A stretch of 64,000 bases of DNA from AEGEAN-183 sp045563675 (lineage in GTDB: Bacteria; Pseudomonadota; Gammaproteobacteria; Magnimaribacterales; Magnimaribacteraceae): positions 1 to 64,000 of the forward strand of contig JBJLIX010000001.1 in assembly GCA_045563675.1 (NCBI GenBank), given 5' to 3'. A program made the position numbers and the translations under genes. This document shows, piece by piece, positions 34,511 through 43,578 of the stretch; position 1 is the first letter of the stretch, and the number at the start of each line of letters is the position of its first letter. Under the pieces are notes generated by a model. The model was given only the letters and a program-made list of their open reading frames with translations. It was not told where the DNA came from and searched no databases.

Positions 34511-35647
34511 TTGGATCAACTAAATTACATAAATAAACCAATTTTTGGTCATGGTGCCCTCGATCAAATATCTTTAGTTCTAGCTGACATGGGAATAAAA
34601 AAACCTCTCATCTGCACAGACCAAGGAATAGTTACTTTAGGCATGTTGGATGATATGAGGAATCTTATTTCTAATGAGTTTGCTCATGCTATTTTTGATC
34701 AAACACCAGCTAATCCAACTCAAGAGGCAGTTGAAGAGGCTTTAGAACTTTATAAAGAACTTGGATGCGATGGAATTATAGGTTTTGGGGGAGGCTCTAG
34801 TATTGATTTAGGAAAAGCTGTTGCAATTCTAGCAACACACGAAGGTTCTATAGATGACTATTCTGTAAATGAAGGGGGAATAGAGAAAATAAAAGAAACA
34901 GCTCCTCTACTGGCCATTCCGACAACTTCGGGGACTGGAAGTGAAGTGTCTTCCGGTTCAGTTATTATTATGAGAGATGGAAGAAAACTAATTTTAGCAA
35001 GCTCTTTTCTAATACCTGATGCAGCAATCTGTGATCCAGACCTTACGATAGGACTTCCTCCTAAATTAACTGCAGGAGCTGGAATGGATGCCTTTACTCA
35101 TTGTGTTGAAGCAGTTCTATCACCAACTATAGATCCACCAGCTGAGGCAGTTGGTTTAGATGGAATAGAAAGAATATATAAAGGAGAAAATCTATTAAGA
35201 GCTGTTAAAGAAGGCACAAACAAGGAAGCCAGATGGAACATGATGATGGCAGCTACTGAAGGAGCAATGGCATTTACTAAAGGACTAGGGGCTGTTCATT
35301 CTATGAGTCATGCCTGTGGAGCTATTAAAGAATTAAAACTCCACCATGGAACATTAAATGGAGTGATTCTACCTACAATCTTAAGGTTTAATAAAGCTAA
35401 TGTAGGAGATAAATACGAACGGATAAATAGAAGCATGGGCTTAAAACCTTCATCAGATCTTGCAGAAACTGTTGAAGATCTGAATGAAAAAATTGGATTA
35501 CCTAAAAACCTTAAAGAAATGGGAGTTGTTGCTGACATGATACCTGGCCTTTCTGCTCACTCCGTTTCTGATGTTTGCTCTTTAACAAACCCGATAATCC
35601 CCAGTCAGGAGGATTATGAAAAATTATTTATTGAAGCTATTGGGTAA
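34511..35647 (+). CDS. Iron-containing alcohol dehydrogenase
   Basis: The 378-residue enzyme is of the group III (Fe-dependent) type: GFGGGSSIDLGKA (NAD binding), PTTSGTGSEV, AGMDAFTHCVEAVL and HSMSHACGAIKELKLHHG with the Asp and His metal ligands. It oxidises a primary or secondary alcohol, substrate unknown. It uses TTG as start with a GAAAAGG-type site 7 bp upstream, separated by an unusual T9 stretch (34504-34512). The 88-bp gap to recX holds no other gene. Confidence 0.88.
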   Translation: MDQLNYINKPIFGHGALDQISLVLADMGIKKPLICTDQGIVTLGMLDDMRNLISNEFAHAIFDQTPANPTQEAVEEALELYKELGCDGIIGFGGGSSIDLGKAVAILATHEGSIDDYSVNEGGIEKIKETAPLLAIPTTSGTGSEVSSGSVIIMRDGRKLILASSFLIPDAAICDPDLTIGLPPKLTAGAGMDAFTHCVEAVLSPTIDPPAEAVGLDGIERIYKGENLLRAVKEGTNKEARWNMMMAATEGAMAFTKGLGAVHSMSHACGAIKELKLHHGTLNGVILPTILRFNKANVGDKYERINRSMGLKPSSDLAETVEDLNEKIGLPKNLKEMGVVADMIPGLSAHSVSDVCSLTNPIIPSQEDYEKLFIEAIG

Positions 35648-35664
35648 TCTCATATTTCAAAGAT

Positions 35665-35883
35665 TTATTCTTTGAATTCAGCATCTTCTTTTGTTGATGG
35701 TTGAACCTCTTTATCTAAACTATTCTTTTCTTCAGAGTTATCTCCATAAGAGAAATAAGAGCTCCACTTCAACCTATTGTCTCTTTCTGTTTGTTTTTTT
35801 GATGCCTTAAATCTCAATAAATATATAAAAAGAAGAAAAGAAGACATTCCAAGAACTAATAAAAGTAAAGTGGAAATAGTCAT
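35665..35883 (-). CDS. Small single-helix membrane protein, unknown function
   Basis: The 72-residue product has one N-terminal membrane helix (LLLLVLGMSSFLLFIYLL) and a charged hydrophilic tail rich in Ser, Glu and Lys. No family is recognised. Its ATG lies 1 bp after the stop codon of the Bax-inhibitor-type gene, so the two are probably cotranscribed and coupled. Confidence 0.65.
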   Translation of the reverse strand: MTISTLLLLVLGMSSFLLFIYLLRFKASKKQTERDNRLKWSSYFSYGDNSEEKNSLDKEVQPSTKEDAEFKE

Positions 35884-35884
35884 C

Positions 35885-36676
35885 TTACCTACTGCGCAAC
35901 TTCATTAAGAGCCTCAATATTTCAATATAAAGCCAAATTAAAGTTGCTACCAAAGCCATAGCACCAAACCACTCAACAAACTTTGGCGCACCTTGTTCAT
36001 CTGCTTGCTCAATAATATCAAAATCTAATACCAAGTTTAGTGCTGCAATTCCAACAACAAAAAGACTAATACCTATTCCAAAAATACCGTTATCAGTAAG
36101 AAAAGAAAATGAGCTTCCTGTAAAAAGGGAATAAAATAGATTAACTAAGTAGGTAAGAAAAATTCCAACTGTTGCTGAAAAAATAATGAGCCAAAAATTT
36201 TGATTAGGTTTTATTATCCCCGTCTTATAAGCAAATAAAAGAGAAGCGGCAACAAAGAAAGTCAGAGAGACAGCTTGAATTACTATACCAGGGTACATTG
36301 CTTCTGCTTGTTCTGAAAATAAACCAATCATGAAACCCATTCCTAAAGCATAAATAGGTGCTGTCTTAGGTGCCAAGTAGGGCCTTGGATTGACTATCCA
36401 ACCTACAAAAAAGAACCAAAAACCAAAAGTTGCTATTCCAGATACAAGAGCTGTTAATACCCCTATCATAGAAACAAAGGACATAATTGGCCCTTGAAAA
36501 TTCCAACTTATACTGGCTGCCAATACAGTCAAAAAAAGCAAGATGCCTGTTTTGTTTACTGCACCTTCAAGTGTCATGACTCCCTCTGAGGATGATCCTT
36601 TTTTTGTAAATACATCCGATCTGATAATGGGATTACCTGATCTACCAAAAGTATCTAGAGCTCCGTGTTTTGACAT
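35885..36676 (-). CDS. Bax inhibitor-1/YccA family membrane protein
   Basis: The 263-residue protein has seven hydrophobic helices after a 40-residue cytoplasmic N-terminus (GNPIIRSDVF, VMTLEGAVNKTG). The C-terminal half contains the BI-1 signature LVLDFDIIEQADEQGAP with the paired aspartates of the proton/calcium sensor, then a last helix IWLYIEILRLLMKLRSR. Bacterial homologues are pH-sensitive calcium leak channels (YetJ) or FtsH-linked modulators (YccA). The long N-terminus fits the COG4760 branch. Confidence 0.85.
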   Translation of the reverse strand: MSKHGALDTFGRSGNPIIRSDVFTKKGSSSEGVMTLEGAVNKTGILLFLTVLAASISWNFQGPIMSFVSMIGVLTALVSGIATFGFWFFFVGWIVNPRPYLAPKTAPIYALGMGFMIGLFSEQAEAMYPGIVIQAVSLTFFVAASLLFAYKTGIIKPNQNFWLIIFSATVGIFLTYLVNLFYSLFTGSSFSFLTDNGIFGIGISLFVVGIAALNLVLDFDIIEQADEQGAPKFVEWFGAMALVATLIWLYIEILRLLMKLRSR

Positions 36677-36736
36677 TTTCTCTCCTATAACAAATTAATG
36701 ATATTATCTCTTTGGATTAGAAAAAAAGGAAGCGAG

Positions 36737-37276
36737 ATGCCCAAAAAATGGAAAACCATAGGAAGCAAGCAGATTTTTGGGAATAGAATTTTTGGTTTTA
36801 GAGAGGATGAAGTTCTATCCCCTAAAACTAATAAACGACATCCAGTTTGGGTTTTAGATGCCCCTACTTGGATCAACATAATCCCAATAACTAAAGATGA
36901 AGAAGTTGTTATGGTTAAACAATATAGGTTTGGAAGTAAAGAAATTTCACTAGAAATACCTGGCGGTATGGTTGAAGAAGGTGAAGATAGTCTTGCAGCT
37001 GCAGCTAGGGAGATGAGAGAAGAGACAGGGTATACATCAAAAGAAATTTTTGAGATAGGTAAGGTATCTCCAAATTCCGCTCTAATGTCAAACGAAACAT
37101 TTTCTTACGTTGCATTAAATGCTGAAAAAACTCAAGAACAAGAACTAGACAATATGGAAGATATAGAAGTAACAAAAATTAAATTGGACTTAATACCTGA
37201 TTTAATTAAAAAAGGAGAAATTGATCATTCTTTGGTCATTTCAGCTTTCTACTTTTTAGATAGATTTGAAAATTAA
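36737..37276 (+). CDS. NUDIX hydrolase
   Basis: The start is set at ATG 36737 (AGGAAGCGAG before it); an opening from 36698 is also in frame but has no ribosome site. The 179-residue product has the Nudix box G-x5-E-x7-RE-x2-EE-x-G, here GGMVEEGEDSLAAAAREMREETG. Sequence outside the box (WINIIPITKDEEVVMVKQYR, ISLEIPGG) resembles the ADP-ribose pyrophosphatase group. It likely cleans up nucleotide-sugar metabolites. It is followed 3 bp later by the YqgE gene. Confidence 0.9.
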   Translation: MPKKWKTIGSKQIFGNRIFGFREDEVLSPKTNKRHPVWVLDAPTWINIIPITKDEEVVMVKQYRFGSKEISLEIPGGMVEEGEDSLAAAAREMREETGYTSKEIFEIGKVSPNSALMSNETFSYVALNAEKTQEQELDNMEDIEVTKIKLDLIPDLIKKGEIDHSLVISAFYFLDRFEN

Positions 37277-37279
37277 AAA

Positions 37280-37852
37280 ATGAGTTCTACTCCAAAAAAT
37301 AATAGCTGTAAGGACAAATTTCTTTATTTCTCTCCAAGTGAAAAAGATATTTCTTATTTTACTGATAGTTTGATTTACATCTGCGATCATAACTCTCAAG
37401 GTTCGATGGGAGTTGTCTTAAATAGAGCTACAAATATAAAGACAGAGGATTTATTCAATAGTCTGAAACTAGATATAAAAGATTCTTTGAAGCAAGAAAA
37501 TCTACTCCTTGGTGGGCCTGTTAATCCTGATGCAGTATTTGTTCTTCATAGCGACCCCCTTGATTGGAAAAGTAGCATAAAAGTTAGTGAGAAAATTGCA
37601 CTTACAACCTCTGGGGATATTCTTGAAGCTATAGCAATTGGGGATGGTCCAGATTCCTATTTAATAATTTTGGGCTATTCTGGTTGGAATCCAGGGCAAC
37701 TTGAAGAAGAGCTATCTGAAAATTCTTGGATAGAAATACCTAAGGATTTTGATATTATTTTCAATACTCCATCAAAGGACCAAATAGATGTTTTATCTAA
37801 AAAAATAGGTTTTAATCTTCGAATGGTGAGTCCTGATTTTGGAAATGCATAA
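37280..37852 (+). CDS. YqgE/AlgH family protein
   Basis: The 190-residue protein has the UPF0301 signatures: DSLIYICDHNSQGSMGVVLNR, LLLGGPVNPDAVFVLHS and ILGYSGWNPGQLEEEL, with NSWIEIP before the C-terminus. The family is widespread in gammaproteobacteria; AlgH affects alginate regulation in Pseudomonas but the biochemical role is unknown. No yqgF neighbour, common elsewhere, is present. Confidence 0.92.
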   Translation: MSSTPKNNSCKDKFLYFSPSEKDISYFTDSLIYICDHNSQGSMGVVLNRATNIKTEDLFNSLKLDIKDSLKQENLLLGGPVNPDAVFVLHSDPLDWKSSIKVSEKIALTTSGDILEAIAIGDGPDSYLIILGYSGWNPGQLEEELSENSWIEIPKDFDIIFNTPSKDQIDVLSKKIGFNLRMVSPDFGNA

Positions 37853-37857
37853 ATAGA

Positions 37858-38637
37858 ATGAACAAATTATCGCTTATCTTCTTTCTTTCTTTTATGTTGG
37901 TGTCTTGCTCAGAAGAAATTTATGAATATGAGGAGATGGTAAGGCAAGAATTAAAAGCAAACGATAGAAGTATGAGTGAAGTGGAAATAAAAAAATGGGC
38001 ACTTTATTTGTCTAAATGGAGTGAACCTGATTTCTATCATAAGGAAATTAAAGAATTTAAGGACCAAGATGCTTTAAGCTTCCCTAAGAAAAATTCAATC
38101 TTATTTGTTGGTAGCTCTAGCATTGTCTATTGGAAAAACTTAAAAGAAGCAATGCACCCCTATGAAGTTTTAAATAGGGGATTTGGAGGAGCGCATATAG
38201 GTCATGTTAATCATCATTTTTCTGAAGTAGTATCTGCTTACAACCCAAGGGGAATTGTTTTTTTCTGTGGTACTAATGACCTTGCTGCCCTTAAAGTAAC
38301 TGAAGATGTTTTTTCAGATTTTCTTACTTTCTTTAACAAAGTGAATACCTTTTTACCCGAAGCTAAAGTTTTTGTTATCGGCGTTAAACCTAGCGTTGCC
38401 AGAGAACACTTAAAGAATAAAGAATTAAAGCTTAATAAATTGATATCAGATCATGCAAAAAAGCATGACAATCTCTTCTTCGTTGATGTGTGGGATAAGA
38501 TGCTGCTTGCTAATGGAAAAGCAGACCCTACCCTTTTTGTTGATGATGGCCTCCACATGAATGAGAAAGGTTATAAAGTTTGGAATAAGATAATAAAACC
38601 TTTTTTAGAATCAAATTTTAGTCCTGATAAAACTTAA
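37858..38637 (+). CDS. SGNH/GDSL hydrolase, lipoprotein
   Basis: The 259-residue protein has a lipoprotein signal (SFMLVSC, C17) and the SGNH blocks: SILFVGSSSIVYW with the nucleophile Ser, GFGGAHIGHV, FFCGTNDLAAL with the Asn, and DGLHMNEKGY with the catalytic Asp-His. It is an esterase anchored in the periplasm or outer membrane; its substrate (acyl chain, sugar acetate) is unknown. The stop shares TTAA with the convergent dioxygenase. Confidence 0.88.
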   Translation: MNKLSLIFFLSFMLVSCSEEIYEYEEMVRQELKANDRSMSEVEIKKWALYLSKWSEPDFYHKEIKEFKDQDALSFPKKNSILFVGSSSIVYWKNLKEAMHPYEVLNRGFGGAHIGHVNHHFSEVVSAYNPRGIVFFCGTNDLAALKVTEDVFSDFLTFFNKVNTFLPEAKVFVIGVKPSVAREHLKNKELKLNKLISDHAKKHDNLFFVDVWDKMLLANGKADPTLFVDDGLHMNEKGYKVWNKIIKPFLESNFSPDKT

Positions 38638-39485
38638 TCAGCTGGTAAAAGTCCCAACATCTTTTGAATCATAAATTCATCAGAAATTTTGTTCTTAGGT
38701 CTTTCAGGTAAATCATCTATAGGGTAAGCAATAGGCGTCACATCACTGTCAATAATTTCACCTACTTTAATAGATGCCCTATCAACACTAAAATGAAACT
38801 TTTCATTTTCCCTGGTAGACCCATCAGCAAAATATATGACAGTATAAACGGGCCTATCTTCTATGCTTTTATTTGGCTTTGCGTTATGAAAAGTAAGGCC
38901 ATGATGAAAAGAAACATCCCCAGGTTCTAAATCAATGTATTGAGGTTCGACGCCCTTAATTTGAGTAATATCATTAAGCTCCCCGTCCTCTACCTTCCCT
39001 TTAAAAATATTTGTAAATTTCTTTTCTTTTATCTTGTGTGATCCAGGAAAAAAACCCATTTGTCCATTTTTATCAGAAATTTTAACCATGGGAATCCAGG
39101 CAGTTACTGTAGAGGTTTCTTTTATAGGCCAATAAGGTTGATCATGATGAATATCTGTTTCTCTTCCTCCCCCTTCTTTTATAAGAGCTTGATCATGCCA
39201 AATTCTTAATTTATCTACTCCCAGAAGCTTAGAAGCCATTCCAGTTATTCTCTGGTCAAAGGCTAATCTCCTTAATTCAATAAAATCTTCCCAAAGATTT
39301 TGACACTGAATAAAGGATTGCTCGTAGGGTGTTTTTTCAGAAAGCTCTCTTAAATCTTGCTGTTTTCTGAGCGAAACAGCTTCCTTCAAAACATTCTTAT
39401 AATACTTAATTTCAGAAAAATCTAAAAGATTCTGTGCAATTACAAATCCGTTTTCGTTAAAATGATGAACTAATTCTTCTTTCAT
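38634..39485 (-). CDS. Phytanoyl-CoA dioxygenase (PhyH) family protein
   Basis: The 283-residue protein has the Fe(II)/2-oxoglutarate dioxygenase fold: DIHHDQPYW with the HxD metal pair, GQMGFFPGSHK, LEPGDVSFHHGLTFHNAKPN with the distal His, and an Arg in the strand that follows (EDRPVYTVIYF). PhyH enzymes hydroxylate branched acyl-CoAs or small molecules. The substrate is unknown. A second PhyH family gene at 42620 is only distantly similar by eye. Confidence 0.85.
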   Translation of the reverse strand: MKEELVHHFNENGFVIAQNLLDFSEIKYYKNVLKEAVSLRKQQDLRELSEKTPYEQSFIQCQNLWEDFIELRRLAFDQRITGMASKLLGVDKLRIWHDQALIKEGGGRETDIHHDQPYWPIKETSTVTAWIPMVKISDKNGQMGFFPGSHKIKEKKFTNIFKGKVEDGELNDITQIKGVEPQYIDLEPGDVSFHHGLTFHNAKPNKSIEDRPVYTVIYFADGSTRENEKFHFSVDRASIKVGEIIDSDVTPIAYPIDDLPERPKNKISDEFMIQKMLGLLPAD

Positions 39486-39511
39486 GTTTCTTTAGTAAGA
39501 AAAAATTATAT

Positions 39512-41554
39512 ATGAATATCTTTAATATTAGGTTTTCTCTAGCTCTCTTATTGGTAAGCCTTATTTCCTTACCTTCTTTAAGTGACAGCTATTTTGATGC
39601 TGGAGAATCAAAAATATCTATTATTTCAGAAAGCAAAAAAATCAGTTCTAACGATAAAATTCTTATTGGTATTGAGTTTGATTTAATGCCAGGTTGGCAT
39701 ACTTACTGGGAAAACCCAGGTGATTCGGGTCAAGAAGCCTCTATAGAATGGACACTTCCTAAAGGATTTGTAGCTTCAGACATACTATGGCCTGGTCCAG
39801 AAAGAATTCCTGTAGAGCCCCTAATGACTTATGGCTATGAGAACAAAGTTGTTCTTTTAACTGAAATTAAATCTCCCAAGGAATTCCCTGAAGAGGTAAA
39901 TCTAGCAGCAAAAATATCTTGGCTCACTTGTAAAGAGATTTGCATTCCTCAAGAAGGAAAGGTGGATATAAACCTTACAAGAGGTCAAAAGCTAGAATCC
40001 AAGGATGCTTTTAGACTAAGAAATGTCCTGGAAACAGTCCCAAAAAAATACCCTAATGAATACAGGGCAAGCCTTCTAAACGAGAAAATCTTTTTAAATT
40101 TAAAAAAGAATAATGACGTAAAAATATCACAAGCTTATTTTTTTCCATATGACTACGGATTAATAGATTACTCAGCTGAACAAAAACTAGAAAATAACCA
40201 AAATAGTTTTGGACTAGAAATAGAACCTCCTCCAATAGAACTTAAAACAAATAACTTAAAAGGAGTTTTAGAACTTGGTTTAGAAGGAAGCAGTAAGTTT
40301 TATGAATTATCTACAGAACTTGAGCAAATAGCTGAAACTAAACCTATTAAAGTAACCTTAATAACGGCAATAATTTTTGCTTTCTTAGGAGGAATTATCC
40401 TTAATGCCATGCCTTGCGTTTTCCCTATTTTATCTATAAAGATTCTTAGCTTCATTGAGCAAAGCCAAGGATCAAAAGAAAAGCTAATACTTCATGGTTT
40501 AGTTTTTTCAGCTGGGGTCTTAAGTACTTTCCTGTTAATGGCTGCCTTGCTTATCTCTCTTCGTGTTTCAGGCGAAGCTATTGGATGGGGCTATCAACTA
40601 CAATCCCCCTTAGTCGTATCTCTTCTTATCTATCTTTTTGTAATAGTTGGAATTGTCTTCATGGGCAACCTGGTTCTAGGAAGTAGTCTTACAAGGTTAG
40701 GTGTTTTTGGGAAGAACCAGAGAAGCTTATTATCATCATTCTTGACTGGAACATTGGCAGTAATAGTGGCTTCACCCTGCACTGCACCTTTTATGGGCCC
40801 TGCCCTTGGTGTGGCATTACTGCAACCTGGGATGCAATCCATTGCTATATTTTTATCTTTAGGACTGGGATTTTCATTTCCCTACTTATTATTAAGCTTT
40901 TCTCCTAGTCTCTTATCTAAATTACCAAAGCCAGGTGAATGGATGCTAACCTTGAAGCAACTAATGGCCTTTCCAATGTGGGCTTCGGCATTATGGCTTG
41001 CTTGGGTACTGAGTAGTCAGGTAAGCATCATATCAGTATTTCTTGTTCTACTTGGGGCCCTGTTAATAGCTCTAGCATTATGGTTAGTAGAAAAATCTCA
41101 AGCTTCAAAAGTTACTCTAAAAAGACTATCCCTCTTGTCATCTTTAGGGTTAATAGTTACAGCTATATGGCTTCTTCCTTACACTAACGATGACAATAAA
41201 ACTTCTCTTAAAGATGGACAAAATGCATTTAGTGCACAAAAGCTTAGTTTGCTTAGATCTGAACAAAAGATTGTTTTTATTAACTTTACTGCGGACTGGT
41301 GCATTACCTGCAAGGTCAATGAAGCAATAGCACTTAACCAAAAAGAAGTTAAAAATATATTAAAACAGAAAGGAATTACCTACTTAAAAGCTGACTGGAC
41401 AAGAAAAGATGGAGAAATAGCTTCTATACTTGAAAGGTATGGTAGAACTGGCGTTCCTCTTTACCTCTTATTTCCTTCTGTAGGAGATCCTATAATTTTA
41501 CCGGAAATTCTTACTGAAGAATTATTGTTAGATTTTTTAAATAAAATTAATTAA
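39512..41554 (+). CDS. DsbD-type thiol:disulfide interchange protein
   Basis: The 680-residue protein has a signal peptide, an N-terminal periplasmic domain (GWHTYWENPGDSGQ, WLTCKEICIPQ with a Cys pair), a membrane domain of about eight helices with NAMPCVFPILS and ASPCTAPFMGPALG, each carrying one redox Cys, and a C-terminal thioredoxin domain with WCITC. It carries electrons from cytoplasmic thioredoxin to periplasmic partners. The N-domain resembles the ScsB/DsbD variant rather than the classic E. coli alpha domain. The redoxin gene at 41579 follows by 24 bp and is a plausible partner. Confidence 0.9.
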   Translation: MNIFNIRFSLALLLVSLISLPSLSDSYFDAGESKISIISESKKISSNDKILIGIEFDLMPGWHTYWENPGDSGQEASIEWTLPKGFVASDILWPGPERIPVEPLMTYGYENKVVLLTEIKSPKEFPEEVNLAAKISWLTCKEICIPQEGKVDINLTRGQKLESKDAFRLRNVLETVPKKYPNEYRASLLNEKIFLNLKKNNDVKISQAYFFPYDYGLIDYSAEQKLENNQNSFGLEIEPPPIELKTNNLKGVLELGLEGSSKFYELSTELEQIAETKPIKVTLITAIIFAFLGGIILNAMPCVFPILSIKILSFIEQSQGSKEKLILHGLVFSAGVLSTFLLMAALLISLRVSGEAIGWGYQLQSPLVVSLLIYLFVIVGIVFMGNLVLGSSLTRLGVFGKNQRSLLSSFLTGTLAVIVASPCTAPFMGPALGVALLQPGMQSIAIFLSLGLGFSFPYLLLSFSPSLLSKLPKPGEWMLTLKQLMAFPMWASALWLAWVLSSQVSIISVFLVLLGALLIALALWLVEKSQASKVTLKRLSLLSSLGLIVTAIWLLPYTNDDNKTSLKDGQNAFSAQKLSLLRSEQKIVFINFTADWCITCKVNEAIALNQKEVKNILKQKGITYLKADWTRKDGEIASILERYGRTGVPLYLLFPSVGDPIILPEILTEELLLDFLNKIN

Positions 41555-41578
41555 TATTGAGAAGTTATAGGAAAACTT

Positions 41579-42184
41579 ATGAAGTATTTATCTTTTTTAT
41601 TATTCTTACTTTTTATTAATAGTTCATTAGCTTCTGTAGAAACAGACGCAGATGCACCAGATTTTGAACTAATTAACTCTTACGGTGATAATGTTTCCTT
41701 ATCAAATTTTAAAGGAAGTACTGTAGTCCTTGAGTGGACTAATCATGATTGCCCTTTTGTTGCTAAGCACTACAAAACAGGGAATATGCAAAGTACTCAA
41801 AAAATTGCTAAAGACCAAGGAGTAATTTGGCTAACCATAATTTCATCGGCGCCAAATACACAAGGTTACGTTGTCCCTAAAAAAGCCAATGAATTAACTT
41901 TAGATAGAAATGCAGAACCTAGTCATGTTTTATTTGACCCTGAAGGTGGTGTGGGAAAAATGTATGGGGCAAAAACAACTCCCCATATGTACGTAATAGA
42001 TCAAAAGGGTTCCCTTCGTTATCAAGGAGCTATTGATGATGCTGGCGGAAGAGGCTTTATGACTAAGAACCTATTAGAAGCAGACAATCATGTTAAAAAT
42101 GCCTTAAATGAGATTTTCCAAGGAGAGGGTGTTACCACCAGGGTAAGTAAACCTTATGGATGTTCAGTAAAGTATAAGAGCTGA
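41579..42184 (+). CDS. Exported redoxin (AhpC/TSA-like)
   Basis: The 201-residue protein has a signal peptide (residues 1-18) and a peroxiredoxin-like thioredoxin fold: APDFELINSYG, VVLEWTNHDCPFV with a single active-site Cys58, and TTPHMYVIDQKG with the cis-Pro. A second conserved-looking cysteine is near the C-terminus (YGCSVKY). The DCPFV motif replaces the usual CxxC. It probably takes electrons from the DsbD-type protein encoded just upstream; the target is unknown. Confidence 0.85.
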   Translation: MKYLSFLLFLLFINSSLASVETDADAPDFELINSYGDNVSLSNFKGSTVVLEWTNHDCPFVAKHYKTGNMQSTQKIAKDQGVIWLTIISSAPNTQGYVVPKKANELTLDRNAEPSHVLFDPEGGVGKMYGAKTTPHMYVIDQKGSLRYQGAIDDAGGRGFMTKNLLEADNHVKNALNEIFQGEGVTTRVSKPYGCSVKYKS

Positions 42185-42185
42185 T

Positions 42186-42518
42186 CTATTCTGGTGCTTT
42201 AAAAACACTTCCCAGTTTTTGTCCCAAAGTCATGTCACCTGAAAACTTTACTTTTCCAGACATAAAAGCTTGCATAGCAGCCGCTTGATCTCCAGAAAAA
42301 ACTGACTCCATAGTCTCATAACTATCAAAACTTAGAGTGAGTTTAGGATCTGAATGATCACCTTCTTTAACATCTAAAGTTCCATCATTTATATCTATAA
42401 AAAAATTAGTCAGTCCTTCGATATTTATCTGGATACTCACCTCTAGACCACTAGCACCCTCAGGAATAAAAGATCCTTCCAATTGCGTTTTTAATTCATC
42501 AAAACTAGCCATAATCAC
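42186..42518 (-). CDS. SCP2 sterol-carrier domain protein
   Basis: The 110-residue protein consists of one SCP2 domain: an amphipathic start, VSIQINIEGLTNFFIDINDG, DPKLTLSFDSYETMESVFSGD, AAAMQAFMSGKVKFSGDM. SCP2 proteins bind fatty acyl-CoA, sterols or other lipids in a hydrophobic tunnel. It is a free-standing small form. It is convergent with the redoxin gene (1-bp gap) and divergent from the second PhyH gene. Confidence 0.9.
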   Translation of the reverse strand: MIMASFDELKTQLEGSFIPEGASGLEVSIQINIEGLTNFFIDINDGTLDVKEGDHSDPKLTLSFDSYETMESVFSGDQAAAMQAFMSGKVKFSGDMTLGQKLGSVFKAPE

Positions 42519-42619
42519 TCCTTTATTAAAGTATTTGTAAGTCGCATCTTCTCAAATAAAGTGCTTTTTAACCACTAACTTGATTAAATTACATTAAAAA
42601 TTGATTGGGGAAACTGTTA

Positions 42620-43501
42620 ATGACAAGAAAGGACCAAGACGACTCATCAAAGAAAGAGTTCGTTGATAGAATTAATAAACAAAAAGGAAGGGTTTCTTCA
42701 CAAAAAATTAAGGAAGGGAAATTCTTATCAGATTCTCAAAGAAAGTCTTGGAATGATGATGGCTATATATTGATACCTAAATTCTTTTCAGAATCAAAAT
42801 GCACAAAAATAAACGAGACTGTAATAAGTATTGTTCGTTCTATGCTAAAAAACTCTGAAGAATTTAATCATGCTTATATTGATGAAGGCAGAATAGGAAT
42901 AAGAGAAATGAAACCATCTGAATCTATAAAAAATATTGAAGATGAAATGTCTAAAGTATTTAGGCTTCATCATGAAGGAATCTTTAATGAATTCATTAAG
43001 AGGGAGGATTTACTGGATATGATTGAAGATATACTAGGTAAAAATATTGACTGCTTCTTAAGTCAATTTATTTTCAAAAATCCTGGTTCTTGGGGGCAAC
43101 CTTGGCACCAAGATTCATCTTATTTTCCTTTCGATAGATCTCCCCAGGTTGGAGCATGGCTAGCTACTAGCCCAGCTACCATGAAAAATGGTTGTCTGGT
43201 AGTCTTGCCTGGATCTCATAAAGAGCCGCTGCATGAGCACCTTCCAGATGATAGACCTGGCTCAAACTATGGTTATACAGAAATAAAAGACCATGACTTT
43301 AAGAAAGAGAAGCCCCTTCTACTTGAAACGGGTGACCTGCTGCTATTCCATAGCTTCTTAATGCACAAATCTTACGATAATGAATCAAAAAAAAGACGAA
43401 CAGCTATGGTTTATCACTTTGCCGAGACTGGAACTAGATTTGGAGAAGTAGATAGTCCCACCAATAATTGGATATCCGTTAGAGGAGAAGGATTAACCTA
43501 A
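42620..43501 (+). CDS. Phytanoyl-CoA dioxygenase (PhyH) family protein
   Basis: ATG 42620 is preferred: GGGGAAA lies about 8 bp before it, and the alternative five codons earlier has none. The 293-residue product has PWHQDSSYF with the HxD iron ligands, GCLVVLPGSHKEPLHEH, ETGDLLLFHSFLMHKSYDN with the distal His, and KKRRTAMVYHFAE with the 2-oxoglutarate-binding Arg. The first 40 residues are charged and disordered-looking. It is probably a hydroxylase of a branched lipid or small molecule. Confidence 0.85.
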   Translation: MTRKDQDDSSKKEFVDRINKQKGRVSSQKIKEGKFLSDSQRKSWNDDGYILIPKFFSESKCTKINETVISIVRSMLKNSEEFNHAYIDEGRIGIREMKPSESIKNIEDEMSKVFRLHHEGIFNEFIKREDLLDMIEDILGKNIDCFLSQFIFKNPGSWGQPWHQDSSYFPFDRSPQVGAWLATSPATMKNGCLVVLPGSHKEPLHEHLPDDRPGSNYGYTEIKDHDFKKEKPLLLETGDLLLFHSFLMHKSYDNESKKRRTAMVYHFAETGTRFGEVDSPTNNWISVRGEGLT

Positions 43502-43578
43502 CAAATCATCTATTCTGTGTTTATCCAGTTCAACATTCCCACTTAGGGATGATAGAATGAATATAAGGTTAAATTTTA

